From: Mugil cephalus
Taxonomy: Eukaryota; Chordata; Actinopteri; Mugiliformes; Mugilidae
DNA length: 64,000 nt
NCBI RefSeq assembly: GCF_022458985.1
Contig: NC_061781.1
Coordinates: forward strand, 13,233,501 to 13,297,500
Reading direction: 5' to 3'
A model generated the notes under the pieces. It did not search any database, was not told where the DNA came from, and saw only the letters and a list, made by a program, of their open reading frames with translations. The position numbers and the translations under genes are program-made. Shown piece by piece: positions 28,301 to 43,300 of this stretch (position 1 is the first letter of the stretch; each line of letters starts with the position of its first letter).

Positions 28301-31300
28301 TTGCATATTCCCGATTGTAACTTCCGTTAACTTGCATGTATTAGTCACACCTTTTGATCGATACCTCACTTGACCTAATGGATGCATTGACAAAAAAATG
28401 TATAAAAAATGTCTTGTTTATTATATGATGTAATAGGTCAACCGGAAAACAGGCCATATTAATGTGGTATTAACCTGCTTAAAAAATACATATCGCCACC
28501 TAGTATGGAGGAAGAAAACATGTTCCCATCATTTATTCGATTTTCTTGCGCTGCATGTAAACTGGGACAAGGACTGTAGTCAGAAAGTCGAATTTTGAGC
28601 GTAGCTCGATTAAGCTAGAGTGAAATGTATCATTAAATACAGCAAGTCCAGGAGAAAATGTGGATTATCAGATCAAATTAAGGACAATTGGACTCGACAA
28701 TGATCTTTACGAACTAGTGTGGTATGGGAAAAGTGGATTAGCCTTAGTTTCAGTTAGTTTTAGGTTATTTCAGTTATGACAAATATAGCTAAATAAAAGA
28801 TGCTAACACTAAGAGCTTTACTGAGAAGTAACGTACGTGTTATGTTTTTTGGTGGAACTGAAATAGTTACTGTCGGCCGTAACTAACAACATCGACAAAC
28901 TTATCGGACAGCCCTCCAGAACATAACTTGAGAAGTAACTTAAGGTATTACTTCAAAATACAGCATGAATTAATATTTCAAAATGTGAACCAAAGCGCCA
29001 GGTTTCTGTGCCTGGATTCCGGTGGTTTCTTCATAATGCAGCGATCCATTTTCTGGATCTGGATATCTGTAAAATATATCTCTGACTGCTTTTCAAATCT
29101 GTTGGTACAGTCAACCGCACAACAGCTCTTGGCCTTTTTTTAAAATTGATTTTACAGCTTAGACACTATTAAACCCTATGATTCATACTAATGCAGCTAA
29201 TCTCCCTGCTCAACGGTCACTTTTTGCCACTCTTCACTTGTGCTGACGTCACATGCATCTATTGACTGTTTACCATGTCTTTGATACACTCTTGGCAAGC
29301 CTGGTGTTATCCTTAGAAAAACAGTGTAAAGTACTCATTCTGTGTAGTTTTATTGTCAGATTTGAAATGGGACAAGATAAGACTTGTAGCTGTGGGCCCA
29401 TTGTGTTTTCCAGTCCACACCACCAAGCTAATGATTGATGATAAAAACAAATTAGGCAGAAAGACAATCCTTCAAATTCCATTGGGGAGAAAAATTCAAA
29501 GTGTTATTTTTCAAAAGACGCCAAAACCGTGTCTGTACTCCAAATTATTCGGGAACAGCTTTAAATTTATTTTGGATGTGCCTTTTTTTAGGTGAAGAAT
29601 AAAGGAAATTTCAAGGGGTTAAGAATGTAATTGAACTCTTTAGAAGATCCTTTGTTGGATTACAGCAGGACAGACACCTTACACAGCTTGTGCAGAAGAG
29701 GATGAATTATTTACCTGGCAAACTCGGGGGTGTTATAGGAGAGATAGCTACGGTACTGTACTTCGACTCATGAATCTTGATGTGGCTTCTGCGTGTAGCT
29801 CGAGGTTGTTTGTTAGCACCCGTCATGTTTCACTGTGGAATATTGCTTCCAGAGATGAGGTGAGCATTCAGACGCTTGAAGTGAACAATTAAACAGACAG
29901 CTCACCGTGTTCTGTTTTTGTAGCCCCGGAGGCTCATCCTTAAGTTGCCGCTAATGCTGTCACTGCTGCTTATAATACATGCATCAAGGCCACAATTCCA
30001 CCGGATTCATTCATTTTCGCTCATTACCCAGGGATGAGATTTAGCTCCTTCTCTTACAGAAAATCAGCCCGCTTGTTGCCTCTCTCCGCATTAGACTGCG
30101 CGCGGCGTTCCTCGAGCCCTGCAAACCGGGTATAAATCCACGTTGTTTGGGATCAGGGTGGAGCGCTACAGAAATAAGCAAGCCAAGACATTTGGCTCCC
30201 AGGTGGCTGAGTCAGCTGTTTGTGCTGGACTCAGTCAGCCCCCCCCCCAGTCTAACATGGTCTCAGGTTACAGTCCAGTATTCCCCCGAGGGTGAACAAT
30301 ACGGCCAGAGTATGAACACAAGACAGCGATGTCTTAAACTTCCTTTTTCAGTCAAGTCTGTTAAAACACAAAAGGACGGAGTAATTATTAACATTTTTTA
30401 AAGAAGCGTAGTTTTGTCCGAGCTCACACTTGTTCTTTTGTGTTCTATCACAAAAGCCGTAGTAGGAGCAGGAATCTAAAATGTCTTTCTTCGCTCTCTT
30501 AATTCAGATTTTAAAAGGCTTTGCCGTCGTTTGTTGCCCGCGGTTTTAGTGCGAGCTCTGTTGAGGTTTTCCCCTTTCATCCACTATTCGAGGACGCCCG
30601 CTGCGGCTAATTGGTGGTGCAGACCCCAGGATGGGGAGCAATTTGAAAAGGTCAGCAGTGCTGCATCACCTTTGGTTAATTACAGTTGATGAGAACAATC
30701 CACATAAAGAGCTTTCAGGAGGACGACAAGGACCATCCCACACCATCTCTCAAGTAGATAGAAATCATTCACTCACCCTTCCTACTTGAGTGAGGCGAGT
30801 ATTTATAATTTGAATTATCTCACCTTCTTAAGCTGCACTTCCAAAGCTCTTTAGGAAGCGGAACAGTTGTCTAAACTCTTTGGATCCCGTTGTGTCAGTG
30901 GCTCCCGTTCGACTCCGCTGGGAGGTCCAGGTGTCGTCTATGCTTCATTAAAGCCGACTGCAAGAACAGGCCACCCTTGCTTCGGGTCAGGGGTCGTATT
31001 GTAGGGAGTCACAATGCGATCTCATCCCTGTACCTGTCTCGTCTGCTTGCAGCTGTTGAGGTTATTGCTCTGTCTCTAAACAGCTTCTCAGATCAAAAGG
31101 CCAAGCCCACTGCTCTGTCATTAACTCCATTTGCCTGGACACTTGAAACGGCCACAAACAAAACACACACAAAACACACGCAAAACACACAAAGTATGGT
31201 TTAGCAGTGTTAGGTGTTATGGTTCCCTCCTTTTTGGGTTCACAAATTGCATTCTTAATCGTAAAAACCGTAGTCACCAAAGAGGAAATCTGCTTTTTTC

Positions 31301-34300
31301 TTTAATTTGTATTAATACAGTAATTATTTAATTCTGTTAGGCAGAATAAGCAGTAACCTTGAATAGCGCCAGCGGAGTTCAGAGTTAAAGTCAGTAATCT
31401 GAACCTCAATCTATTCTACAAATTCAACCACTTCTAATTAAAAATGTTTCAACAAAGCGGCATCAACACACATGACTAGTGTTTTTATTTATTTATTTTG
31501 CGAGGGGAAATAAAAATGAGAAATGTAATTTGATCCAAAGTAAATCCAGTTACAGCCATGAGCAGTAATCCGCAGACTTCCACGGCAAGAGGGAGAAAAT
31601 GAAAAACGCCCACCACCCATCAGGCCGACTCTCTGAGATTCAGTCGATGCGGCATTGACAGTTTTCCACTTCAACTCCCAATTGAAAGGGTAATAAATCG
31701 TTTTTTGGACGGTCAGCATCTTCTTCTTTTTTTTTTTACCCGACCGAACTAAACGTTATTGCTTCACCTGGCAGAGTTAATGACACTTTTTGGGACGTGG
31801 TCATTCTCTATCATTCATCAAGCTTGCTTGACGCAAACACTGGGTGTATAGAGAAACCTCTAGCATAGCATAGCATAGCGTAGCATAGCGTAGCAAATCA
31901 ACAGTGAATACAATGAGAGTTGTCAGTCTGTGCCAGTAGGTGTTAGGGTTATTCTAACCAGCCTCATATTTTATTTATTTGACTCCGTTTCTCTGTTGAG
32001 CCTCGCCTCTCTCTGTGCTCTCTGGATAGATTTTTGGCCCAGGATGTCACAACAGTGTTTATCATGGGGCAATGTTTGAAAGCCAGACCAAAGAAGCGGA
32101 GAACAAACCACAGAGCGGAGAACAAGGTTCAGGACCTTGTTTACACACATACAGATCTTCCCCATTTGACACTCAGATAAGACTTACGGGCATTACTGCT
32201 GGTGTTGCACCACTGACAGTCACACCTCAGTAAATTCTCCCGTCGAATCCCTCGGCCGCCTCCACGGGGCCGGCCTGAACCCCCGCGGAGAGCCTTCATT
32301 TCTACAAATCAGCATTACAGTGGGTGTGGAGGAACATGTCAGAGGGGGGATGTGGATTGAGTGGATTGCAGAGTTAAAAAGAATTGGGGAAGTTGGCCAG
32401 CGTGCATGAGCGTGTTATCAGTGCATTAGTGGCAATATTTGAGGGCGATTCCTCGTGTGAGAAAGGCAAACACAAACCAGAGCGCGCTCGCCCAGAGATC
32501 ATAGGTCGACCGCCGCAGAACTTTGATGAAATTGTATCCCGCCGAGTGAGGCAGAGCAGAGGCACTTGCCCGACTGCTGCTTGGGTTTTTTCGCATTCAG
32601 ACCCACACACTCACGCTCTGCAGACAGGCTCTGATATAAAGCACATGCTGCATGTTAACACGTGACAGTCACATGATGCTCAGCCTCTCCCCAATGGCTT
32701 AAAAATAAAATAATAATAATGATAACAATAATAATGAGAGCTGACTGGAGGATTTTAAAGGCTTTTACAGCACTTTAATGTAGTGTTAATAAGGATAATG
32801 ATAAGTGAAATTGTTGATTAAATGACTGGCGCTGGCACATACACTGTTTGCCAGGCATATATCTGTCTGTACAGCTTCTTGGCAGCAGGCCGTCTGAATT
32901 GGGCTCCTGGGCCATATTACGCATTATTATCGTCTCCATTGCTTCAATTAGAGCGAGGGGGGGCGCGAACGGCACGCTGAGAGAAAATAAACAGTGACGC
33001 TGAGGAAGATGAAGTCGGGGGAAGGCTTGTCATTATTTTTGACCTCTCCCAATGAGGTGCGTGAAAAACGCATGCAAACACACGCGTCCGTGTTAATGTC
33101 GTGCTCGGATCCGTAGGTCATGTACTGCATTTACAGACGAGGCGAACGAGCTGTAGAGCGAAAACAATAGCAAATTCGGATGCATAAGTCATGAAGCAAC
33201 CACACTTGAACCGCTAACACACACGCATACTGTACCTTGGGGCTTTTGTCGTGGCAGCATTTTTGAGCATTAGCTATGTATTTAGTCCTGACTATTAACA
33301 GTATATTCTATCTTATGCAGCATTAGCCTCCTGCAAGGTTGTAGAAGTCAGTCTGTGCCTTAGCATAAGCCTAGCAGCAAGAGCCATCTAATTAGAAGAA
33401 CATGTTACATGCGGGCTAATCCCTGACAGATGCAGCATCAAAGGCTGCCAGGACTGTGCGTGATTATCAGTGGTTACCGAAATGTGTATTTGAATTGAGT
33501 GAAATGGTGGCATAATTTCCAAAGACTTTACATTATTTATATTTCATTTCAAATGACTGAGCTGATGCTGCTTGGATCCCCCGTCTTATCCCTTTCCCTT
33601 TATTTTTCATTTCAAGCAAATAATCTGTGTCCCGGGGATATTCTGCCCGAGATGAAATTTGATGTGAATGTCTAATGCCTTGATGCTTGGGATTCATTTC
33701 TGAAGAGGAATATTTTCACTTAAGTCCTTTGTGTGCGTGCGTGTAGTAATATTATGGTAAAACATCTTAAAAGAACAGAAGTCCTCTCTCGGCGGTTTAG
33801 CCTGCGAGTGCCCTGTTGGTAGCGTTGGTATGTATGAGTGTGTGCGCATGTGTGCGCTGAACTCTTAAAAGCAAGTCGTTGTTTTTTTTCCCTGCTGGGT
33901 TATCCTAACTGCACATGACAGCTGACATCACTGGTGGTTTTGAATGCCTGTTGCTAAATGTGTGTGCTTTGGTTGTCCCCTCAGGGGTGCTGTGGAACCT
34001 CTCGTCATGTGACTCCGTCAAGATGACAATCATTCGGGACGCCTTAACAACTCTGACCAACACTGTGATCATCCCTCACTCCGGATGGAGCAGCGCCACC
34101 TTTGACGACGACCACAAGCTGAAGTTTCACTCCTCCCTGGTGTTGAGGAACACTTCGGGCTGCCTGAGGTAAACCACCTGATGATCACACTTGGCTCTAG
34201 CACCCCCCTGTGGAGGTGCGCTGCTGTTGCATCTGAATATACGCAAGCTCATAATGTACCTTAATGTTAATGTCGTCTTTGAACCAAACACACCACTCAC

Positions 34301-37300
34301 ATGAACACGTTAAGGCAATGTGGTGTCACATTTAAATGGGTAACAGTATCAGGATGATGTGTGTTTTGTCACAAGTAAGGACTTGAGTATACAACATCAA
34401 AAGGAAAATCTCACAAAGGCCGATAATTGACTGGACACATTTGAGTCATCTCACAGGAATTCTGACCTGTCTGCCCTCAGTTTCAAAGCCATCATTATTT
34501 CAGAGACTATTACAGTCAAGGATGACGTAATAATAATCCCAACTTGTCTCCTGGGGCCTCCTTCCTTTGAAGATATTGTGCAATGTGTTGATCACAGCCT
34601 CTAATTGGTGGCAGCTAGTTGGACTGACTGTCTCTTTGCACACATACCTGCATAGGTATGGTTATTAAGTTCCTTATTTACCCAACAGAGTAGTGTAATT
34701 ACTTCAGTCAGGCCACACACACACACCTCATGTATTATGGATGACCAGTGTGAACGACAAAACCCACAATTGCATCTTCAAGTAGGACACGCACAGCTGT
34801 CATTTTGTGTGTTTGCACATTTGTTTGTTGCGCAAAGTCCTAAATTGAATGTGTGTGTGTTTTATTTTTAAAGGAACCTGAGTTCAGCCGGTGAGGAGGC
34901 GAGAAAACAGATGCGCACATGCGACGGCCTGGTTGACTCACTGCTCTACGTCATCAAAGCCTGTGTAAACACCTCTGACTTCGACAGCAAGGTACACACA
35001 GACACCCACCAGTGCACACACTCATGTGAACATACACACTTAGCCGAAAAGAGAACATGCAGACGCATGATGAGATACAAGGAAAACATCAGAGCTTGAG
35101 TCATTTTTATTGATTGTGTCTAAATGGTGTTCCCAGCAGCGGCTGTTTCACATTCTTTGTCACACAAAGCAGCACCCATTCATGGCCAATGAATGAATGA
35201 GTCACAGTCTGACAGATTTGACTTCTTAAAAACCTAAAAGGTTATTTGTAATCATTGATTATGAATAGGGATGGGAAAAAATATCGATGTTGCAATATAT
35301 CGCGATACTTTTTACGATAAAGTATCGATTGTTTTAATATCGATTTCAAAAGAAAAGGAAAAAGTCATGTTTTTTGACTCAGCTTGTCCAATGAATTATC
35401 ACTGTTATGTGATGTACATATATACAACTTGTATTTTAAGCTGCAGTCACAATTTGTGAACTATGTAGAATATTGCAATATATCACAATATCATAATATC
35501 GCAATAATGTATCGTATCGTGACTCCAGTATCTTTATACTATCGTATTGTGAAGTCCTTGCCAATACCCACCCCTAACTATGAATAAATGTACAGAAATA
35601 CAAGAAATGTATACGCTGCAGTTTCAGCTTAGGTGTTAGCTCAAGGGACCTAGAGGCGATTCAAACCAGTGATAATAATATCCCAGGGATCATCTCCTCC
35701 GAGAACAAGAGCCTTTAATTTTGTCAGACATATACAGTATATGCTCATTGACATTCTATGAGGCAAAGTCTTTACAAAACTCCTACAGCGTGGAATTAAA
35801 TCAATTTTCTCTGGTCCGGAGACCCACGGGCTCCGTCTCTAACTGATATCATTGCGACACAGCGAGCAGTAGGCCTGTGTCCCACTCGCTGGCTGTAGAG
35901 ACCCTCGTATGCTGCAGAGTTTATTGTATTGCAGCTTTTGTCATGGTGATTTAGAAAGACGCTGCTATAACGACCCGACGCTAACCGCTTTCTCCTTGTG
36001 CCCGCCAGATTGTGGAGAATTGTATTTGCACTCTAAGGAACCTGTCATATCGTCTGGAGCTGGAGATTGTGCCGTCCCGACTTATAGGAGGGGAGGAGCT
36101 GGACGGCCTGCTGGGCAGAGAGTCGCCCAGTAAGGAGGTGGATTCCAGCTGCTGGGGCAGAAAGAGAAAGAAGAAGAAAAACAGCCTGCATGAAGACACG
36201 GTAAGTGCGGCCTTCCGATTGGTGGGTGCGTGTTTATTCAACGTGTACGTCAATGGAGCGTCGGTGGATTGTTTTTCTTCTCAAAAGACATTTTTGTGAG
36301 TAGTACAAACCACACAAAGAAAACCACACGGCCTGTTTGTGCGACGTAATTATGTTAAGTCCGATTTTTATGGAAGGTTCCCGCCTTCGCACAGCCTGAT
36401 GAAACTCTGTCATTGTTTGCTCAGTGGGACGGCGTCGGGCCCATCCCTGGATTCTCAAAGTCTCCCAAGGGTGCAGAGATGCTTTGGCACCCTTCAGTGG
36501 TTAAGCCCTACTTGACACTGCTGGCCGAGAGCTCAAATCCTGCCACTCTGGAGGGCGCAGCTGGGTCCCTGCAGAACCTGTCAGCCGGCAACTGGAAGGT
36601 ACAGATATTTATATGTGCACGCACACTCTCAAACGAACACCCCCTCTTTTTTATTTTACATATGCTGTACCTACGAAAGCATCTATTCAGTTAAAAAGGA
36701 TTTAACAGCTCACCTCCTCTGTGCCACTTTTACACTTATGCTAACGCATGCATCTTAAGACCATGCTGTTTTTTTTCTGCCCTGGTGGCTAGACCCTCAT
36801 GAAGCTTTAATGCCTTTTGTGCGTACAGTTTGCGGCGTACATCCGTGCAGCAGTGCGTAAGGAGAAAGGATTGCCCATCCTGGTGGAGCTGCTGCGGATG
36901 GATAACGACAGGGTTGTGTGCTCGGTGGCGACGGCTCTGAGAAACATGGCTCTGGATGTGAGGAACAAGGAGCTCATAGGTTAGAAGTCACACCGACAGA
37001 ACATTTATGTTTGAGATTGTCATGGCTCTCTTAGGCTAAATGACTAAATACATGAAGACGTGTCTACATAATGTGTTTATGTTACAGGTACATTATAGGA
37101 TTAAACAACACATATCTGTTATTTATTTATGTCTGATTCCCAACAGACTACACAACAATGTGTATTAACATGTGTAATCCTTAATTACCTTAATTGCCCC
37201 CTGGGGACAAATAAGGTTTTCTGAATCAAATCATCATATTGCATATTTATAGAAATCCTACTGACAGCAAGTCCATTGTTAAACAACATGTTCAAAATTA

Positions 37301-40300
37301 TTTAGTGTAATTAATTGCAGGCTTTTCGCGACCATTTTAACTGCGTGTTATTATTTTTCATTTAATCTCCCTCCAGCCTATTGTGTTCCACGAAACAGCC
37401 TCATTTACTAAAAAAAAATAAATAAAAAATAAACCACACATTTTAATGTGCTCTCTCTGGGGAATTAATGAGGAGATACAGTCACAATAATGCATGGAGG
37501 ACGTGCGCGGGGAGAGGGGGCGAGGACTTTCAGTGATGGTTTAAGGTGCTTTATTTGTGTGTGCGTCTGTGCTGCAAGTATTTAGGTGCTTGACTTCGGG
37601 ATGCTGTGCGGAAGGATAGATAGGGGAAACAATCCTTTTTTTTTTTTTTCTCCGGGATGCACACCCTTGGGATTATAATGCAATGTCATTTAGTAAAACT
37701 GCCTGCCTCTGCAGGCTATGCAAAATGAATATTTCTCCCCTCATATAGAAAATGCATAATGTAGTTGAGGTCGCCGTGGGTGACTTTTCCTTATACATTA
37801 TGTAACATCTAAAAAAAAAAAAAAATGCACCAAATACCCGTATGCGTGGAAACCTCCCTGGCTCCTCTCGAATCTGCTGCTGTAGAGTGCGTCACGGCGT
37901 GTTCGCAGCATGTCTCACCTTCCTCCCCTCCCCTTCAGGGAAGTACGCGATGAGGGACCTGGTCAACCGTCTCCCCGGGGGAAACACCACGCTGCTGTCG
38001 GACGAGACCGTGGCGGCCATCTGTTGCACCCTGCACGAGGTCACCAGCAAAAACATGGAGAACGCCAAGGCGCTGGCCGATACGGGCGGCATCGAGAAGC
38101 TGGTCAACATCACCAAGGGCAGAGGAGACAGGTGCGCAACGGCAGCGTGTATTTGTCTCGGCGCTTTTTGCAGATACTCGCCCGACTCTAACGTGATGTA
38201 TTAGAACACACACAAGTCATCGGACATATGTGGCTGGATGTTACAGACTCCCACGGTCCCTCCTCCCTTGCATAGAAACGCACACAGACGTTTAAAGGAG
38301 AAGGAGAAGCCATGGCCACGGGGAAGGTGGTACTGTGTGCGTTCAGGTTTTACATCCCTGTGGAATGAAGCTATTTCTAGTCTTCTATATATTCAGTAAT
38401 GTTCCAGGTTGAAACACGCCGAGGACACTCCATCAGTCATACTGTAATGTTTGCAGTGTGGTCTCGTTTAAAGATCGAATTTAAAATCATGCCAATGTGA
38501 TGTGGGGATGTTAATATAATAATGTTACATATAATAAGAGAATAGCATAACATTATGACGTATGATGACATTGATCTTGTGACAATGCAGTATTCTGGTG
38601 GGACACTTTTGAAACTGGCATTATGTACCACCCACCTAGACCAGACCAGGTACCCCCCACCTCATAGCAATGACACTCCTCAATGGCAGCAACCTGACAC
38701 AGACACACACGCAAAAATGGTTTACGAACAACTCATGGAAAACATGGAAAACAGCACATGGTGCTGACCTGGCCTCTAAATTAACAAGATCCCAAACTTA
38801 TGACGTAACTGTGGGATGCACTCTAACAATCCTGATCCAGAGAGAACCCTCCCCTCAACCTATAGGACCCAAAGACCCCCCACTAACAACATTCTGTTGC
38901 CACACACCACAGGACACCATCAGAGGGCCTGTGTCTATTCTCTGATGAGTCCCAACTCTTTTGGAGGTGCAAAGGAGACCTACAAAATATTAGGAATGTG
39001 GTCATAATCTTATGCCTGATCTGTTTTCCAGGTATTCTATGAAGGTGGTCAAAGCAGCCGCTCAGGTGCTGAACACGCTGTGGCAGTACAGGGATCTGCG
39101 TACCATCTATAAAAAAGTAAGTGCACAAGTATTCATAGTGTAGTTATAATTTCTACATGTGCAGAATGATTAACATATGTTTTTAATGGAAGCAGAGAGA
39201 AAGAAAAAAAGAAAAGAAAAGCGTGTCCCGTCACTATAAAGGGTTAAACACAGTTTAATGTGAACCAAAGCAAATACCACAGATGAATGTCATAGCATTC
39301 AGCTCTGTTCTAGTTATTCAAACCGCCACTTTTTCTCCCCCCTCTCTCTCTCCCTGTGCTCCCCCAACAGGACGGATGGAACCAAAACCATTTCCTCACC
39401 CCAGTGTCAACACTAGAACGGGACAGGTTCAAGTCCCAGCCCACCCTTCCCACCAGCACCGTTCAGATGTCTCCAGTTAACCACCCCGGTAGGTCGAGCG
39501 AACTTCCAGAGCCGCCGCCAGATGAAAATAGACGCCGGCGGCGGCGAAAACAGGAAAACCTCTGGAATCTGACGTCTAAATGTGTCGTCTTTCTCTTCGC
39601 AGCTGCCAGCGCCACGTCGTCTCCTGCGATGCTGGGCATCAAAGAGCATAGGGACACGATCAGAGATTATCAGAGAGCGCAGTCAACTATGCAATTTTAT
39701 AATTACCAAGGAGACAACGGTATCCATAAAAAACAGTATACAGGTACGAAAGCACATCTGATTCAACACACTGTCTCTCCCAGGTCCTCAGTATGCAGGG
39801 CATCATCCGTTTCATCCCTCACCAAGCTCCAAGCAGGTTTCCACAGCCTCTCTCTCCCTCTCTCCTTGCCAAGACACTCCTCTCTTATCATTTCCACCGA
39901 CGCCTGCCAGCTCCGAGACAGTCCGTCAGTTTCATTCAGAGCACTTCAGAGCTGTTTCTGTGCCGTAGTTGTTCTGCACAGCGGTAAAGTGGACCGACCA
40001 GCCAGGGGTATGGACTCTTCACAATGGTGCCATTGTTAGCAGGCCCGAGTCTCAGCTCGCAGACAGGGGGCAGTGAGTGGGCACCAGACGAGAGCTCTCT
40101 CCTTTCAGCCTGAACTCGGTTGGTGGAATCAGGGGGAGGACCGAGTAAACAAAAAAAACGAGCCGCAGCCTCGGCCGTGCATGCGTTACAGGGGGAAGTG
40201 GAAATTGAGTTTCTGGATTCCACCGGTTTGATAAAGTGCCAACGGATACACCCGTCCCACGGGCTGTGTAAACAACAGAACCGCGGCGGGGCGGCTCTAT

Positions 40301-43300
40301 TATTCGCCGTCATTTCTCTCCGGTGCGGCGCGGCCCTTCTTGATCCCCCCTCTATCTAAATACAGACATATTTGCCCTCTGGGGACGTGCAGAACCATTT
40401 TCGCTGATATGACATGTGTTTGCACACTTTGATTTGCCACAGCGATGGCTTGATTTTTTTTTTGTTTGTTTGTTTGGTTTTGTTCTCTACAGGGTCTGGA
40501 AAGCCGTCTCCTTATTATTATCCATCGCCCACAAGAGAGGAGCCCAGAAGAACACAGGTGAATGTCGTAACTCTGCATTAATGCCCCCACGGTCTCATCT
40601 TAGCCGAGCAGATCTGCTCTGATTCGACCCTGAAGGGGTGCAGTATTTAATTCCCTGTTTACCTTTCAGGTTAGTTTAATACAGTAATTTACAGCGATGA
40701 TGCAGACGATAATATAATATAATAGCGAGTATTCAGCGTAAGGGTCTAGTAATTGTTATTAAATGTATTTGTTGCTCAGCTGATCATTTAATCTGCTTTA
40801 TTCCTAGTTGAGCATCCAGTAGAGACAGTAGTTGGGTATGTGTTCCAGCCCTGAGAAGGAATATCCCGAGAAGTGTCTGACAGTATTGGTACAAGTCTCT
40901 TGTTCTGATCCCTCCACTGCGGCGTATAAACCTCGCGACCACAGCCATCCCCCCTCCGCCCCGCTTGACTAATACAAAGAGACTGACACATATTCTGCCG
41001 CGGATAAATAGCGATGCTGGGAACGACCCAGCGCGTCAGCCATTGTTTGAGCGAGAGCGAATGTGACTGCTGGGATTGGGACGGTCCGGGCGCGTCTCAG
41101 GCACCTGTCACTGTCGGACACGTCCATGTGCGCCCGCTCAGATAAACCGGCGCGGCGGAGACGGGGCGCGGAGAGTCCTTCAGTCTCGTCACGTTCGGAC
41201 TCGTTAATGCGCGAAGACAGTCATTAGCCCCGTTTTATTTCATCTACCTCCTGGATTTTTCCCATTTCCTTTGAAGCCGTGCGCTCTCAGCAGCCAGAGA
41301 TGTGTAGGCTGGAAGATGATTGATTAGCTCACCGGCTGAAAAAATCTCCAGCTAGACAAAAGTGCATTTTGCTGAAACTGCTGAGACGCCAGTATTTGTT
41401 GTAACATTTCATCACCGTCAAATGGAAGATTGGTTTGAGGCATGTTTTATGTTTTTAGTTTGTGGTGGAAATATTCAGTTATTCTTTAAGTAAAAGCGCC
41501 GTTTGATATTTTTGGAAAACTGTTTGCTTTCTTCTAGAAGTAAATAAAAAATGGATAAAGCTGTGATTTTTATGGGCCAATCAGCAGAGCCAGCAGAGTG
41601 TGATAGAAATAGTAAAGCATATAGCTCCACATAAAAACCACAAAGACTTTTGTTATTATTAAACGTGCACTATAGCCAGTTTAGAGGTGTGAGAGTCGGG
41701 CTAGCTGTTGTTATGCTAAGCTAAATGGTTGTTTATGACCTGGTACAAAGGCATGGTTTGGTGCTCTCTAATTCCCCATTCATGAAAACTGCATTTTGTA
41801 ATTCAGTCCACTGTAAAAAAAAAAAAAAATATTTAGGCATAGTTGTGGTTTGGCAACTCTTCATACCAGCAGGTGGCAGTAGTCTGTATTTTCTTCTATT
41901 GCCACAGTGGTACAGAGCGGACATCTGCTGAATCTTCAAAACCACCGACTTTCTTTCCAATATCGATACTGAGTAAAAATTCAGGCTGATATCTGCAATA
42001 CCACTCCAATACCAGTACTTTATGTAAATACAACCTAATGTGTCTTTTAAACCTAAAAAAGTTGCGTATTTCAAATCAATCCTCATAAAGAATACAAGGC
42101 ATCAGAGTGAGTTAATTATTTGTTTTAAATTTAGAAGTATATCAAGGTAGTGGCCTCATCTTCTATATGGAGCTAGATAGAGCTAATACAACAACAGACA
42201 AACCAAATGGAGGACGCAACCACATTACATATGTGAAAATGGTGAAACACTACAAACACGAGTAAAACCATAATACCATTAAAATAAATGATTGTTTAAC
42301 TATTAAGAACTACTATAAAATGAAAACTTGCATCTTAATTCGGACACTGTGCTCTGCTCTTCTCCTCATAAATACCTCGTATTCTACGTTGTGGTTTAAC
42401 CTGAGGTCTTCACAAGGTTTGTTGCGTTGCCACAACTCAATAGTTTAATTACATTCCTACATTACCTCAAATGACTGAAAGTATCAAAAGTATCTAAATT
42501 TTGATTTGAGAATCGACTTCAGAGCATAAAGTCCTGGTATCGGAAGTATCGATATTTCAGTATTGACCCGCACATCACTACTGTTAATTTGTTGGTCTGC
42601 AGCTTGTTCATTCTTCTAGAATGAGAAAGTATTAAACAACACTCACAATTCAGATGAGAAGCGAGAACAGAGGTCTGTGTGAACTTTGTTGTGCACCGGT
42701 TCGTTAAGCTCATCAGCCAATAAAAGCGATCTCTCTCGATTCACGGTGTTGAGTTGACCGAAAAGCCTCCGTCAGAGGTCCGACTAGTGGCAAACGGGGC
42801 AGGACACGCCGATAGAACACTTTATCGCAGACTCTTTATGGATTGTCCGACGGCCGACCATCGACGGGGTACGTCCCTGCCTTTGAGGTTTCACTGTCGT
42901 TACTTCCTGTGACAGCTTCACAATAAAGGTTTAATTGGCTGCCAATAGGAATCAGCGGCAACAGTGGGACATGTTAGGGTGACCTAGATCAAATTAAATA
43001 CAGCTACACAACATACATTCATTTCATGTGAGATTTTTGTGTCTTTGAGGAAAACTGAGCCGCTCACAATGAAATCAAATAACTTCGAGCTGACCTGTGT
43101 CTATCTCCCCTGCAGCCGATGTATTATACAGAAGAGCCGAGCAGGAGGAACTACGACACCTACAGAATGTACCTGCAGCATCCCCACGGCTACGACGACT
43201 CCTACTTGGAGGAGGTCATCACCTACCCTCCCTCGGTCGACTACGGCTCGCAGCCCCATGGACTGAAATCCGCCACCAACTATGTGGACTATTACGCTAG

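Larger units (their letters stand above)
27830..33984 (+). other. pkp4: pkp4 intron (6.2 kb)
   Basis: This intron holds a reversed THAP-module repeat (about 28700-29255) and a TAGCA/TAGCG tandem array (31861-31894). The rest is AT-rich with nothing recognised. Confidence 0.75.
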
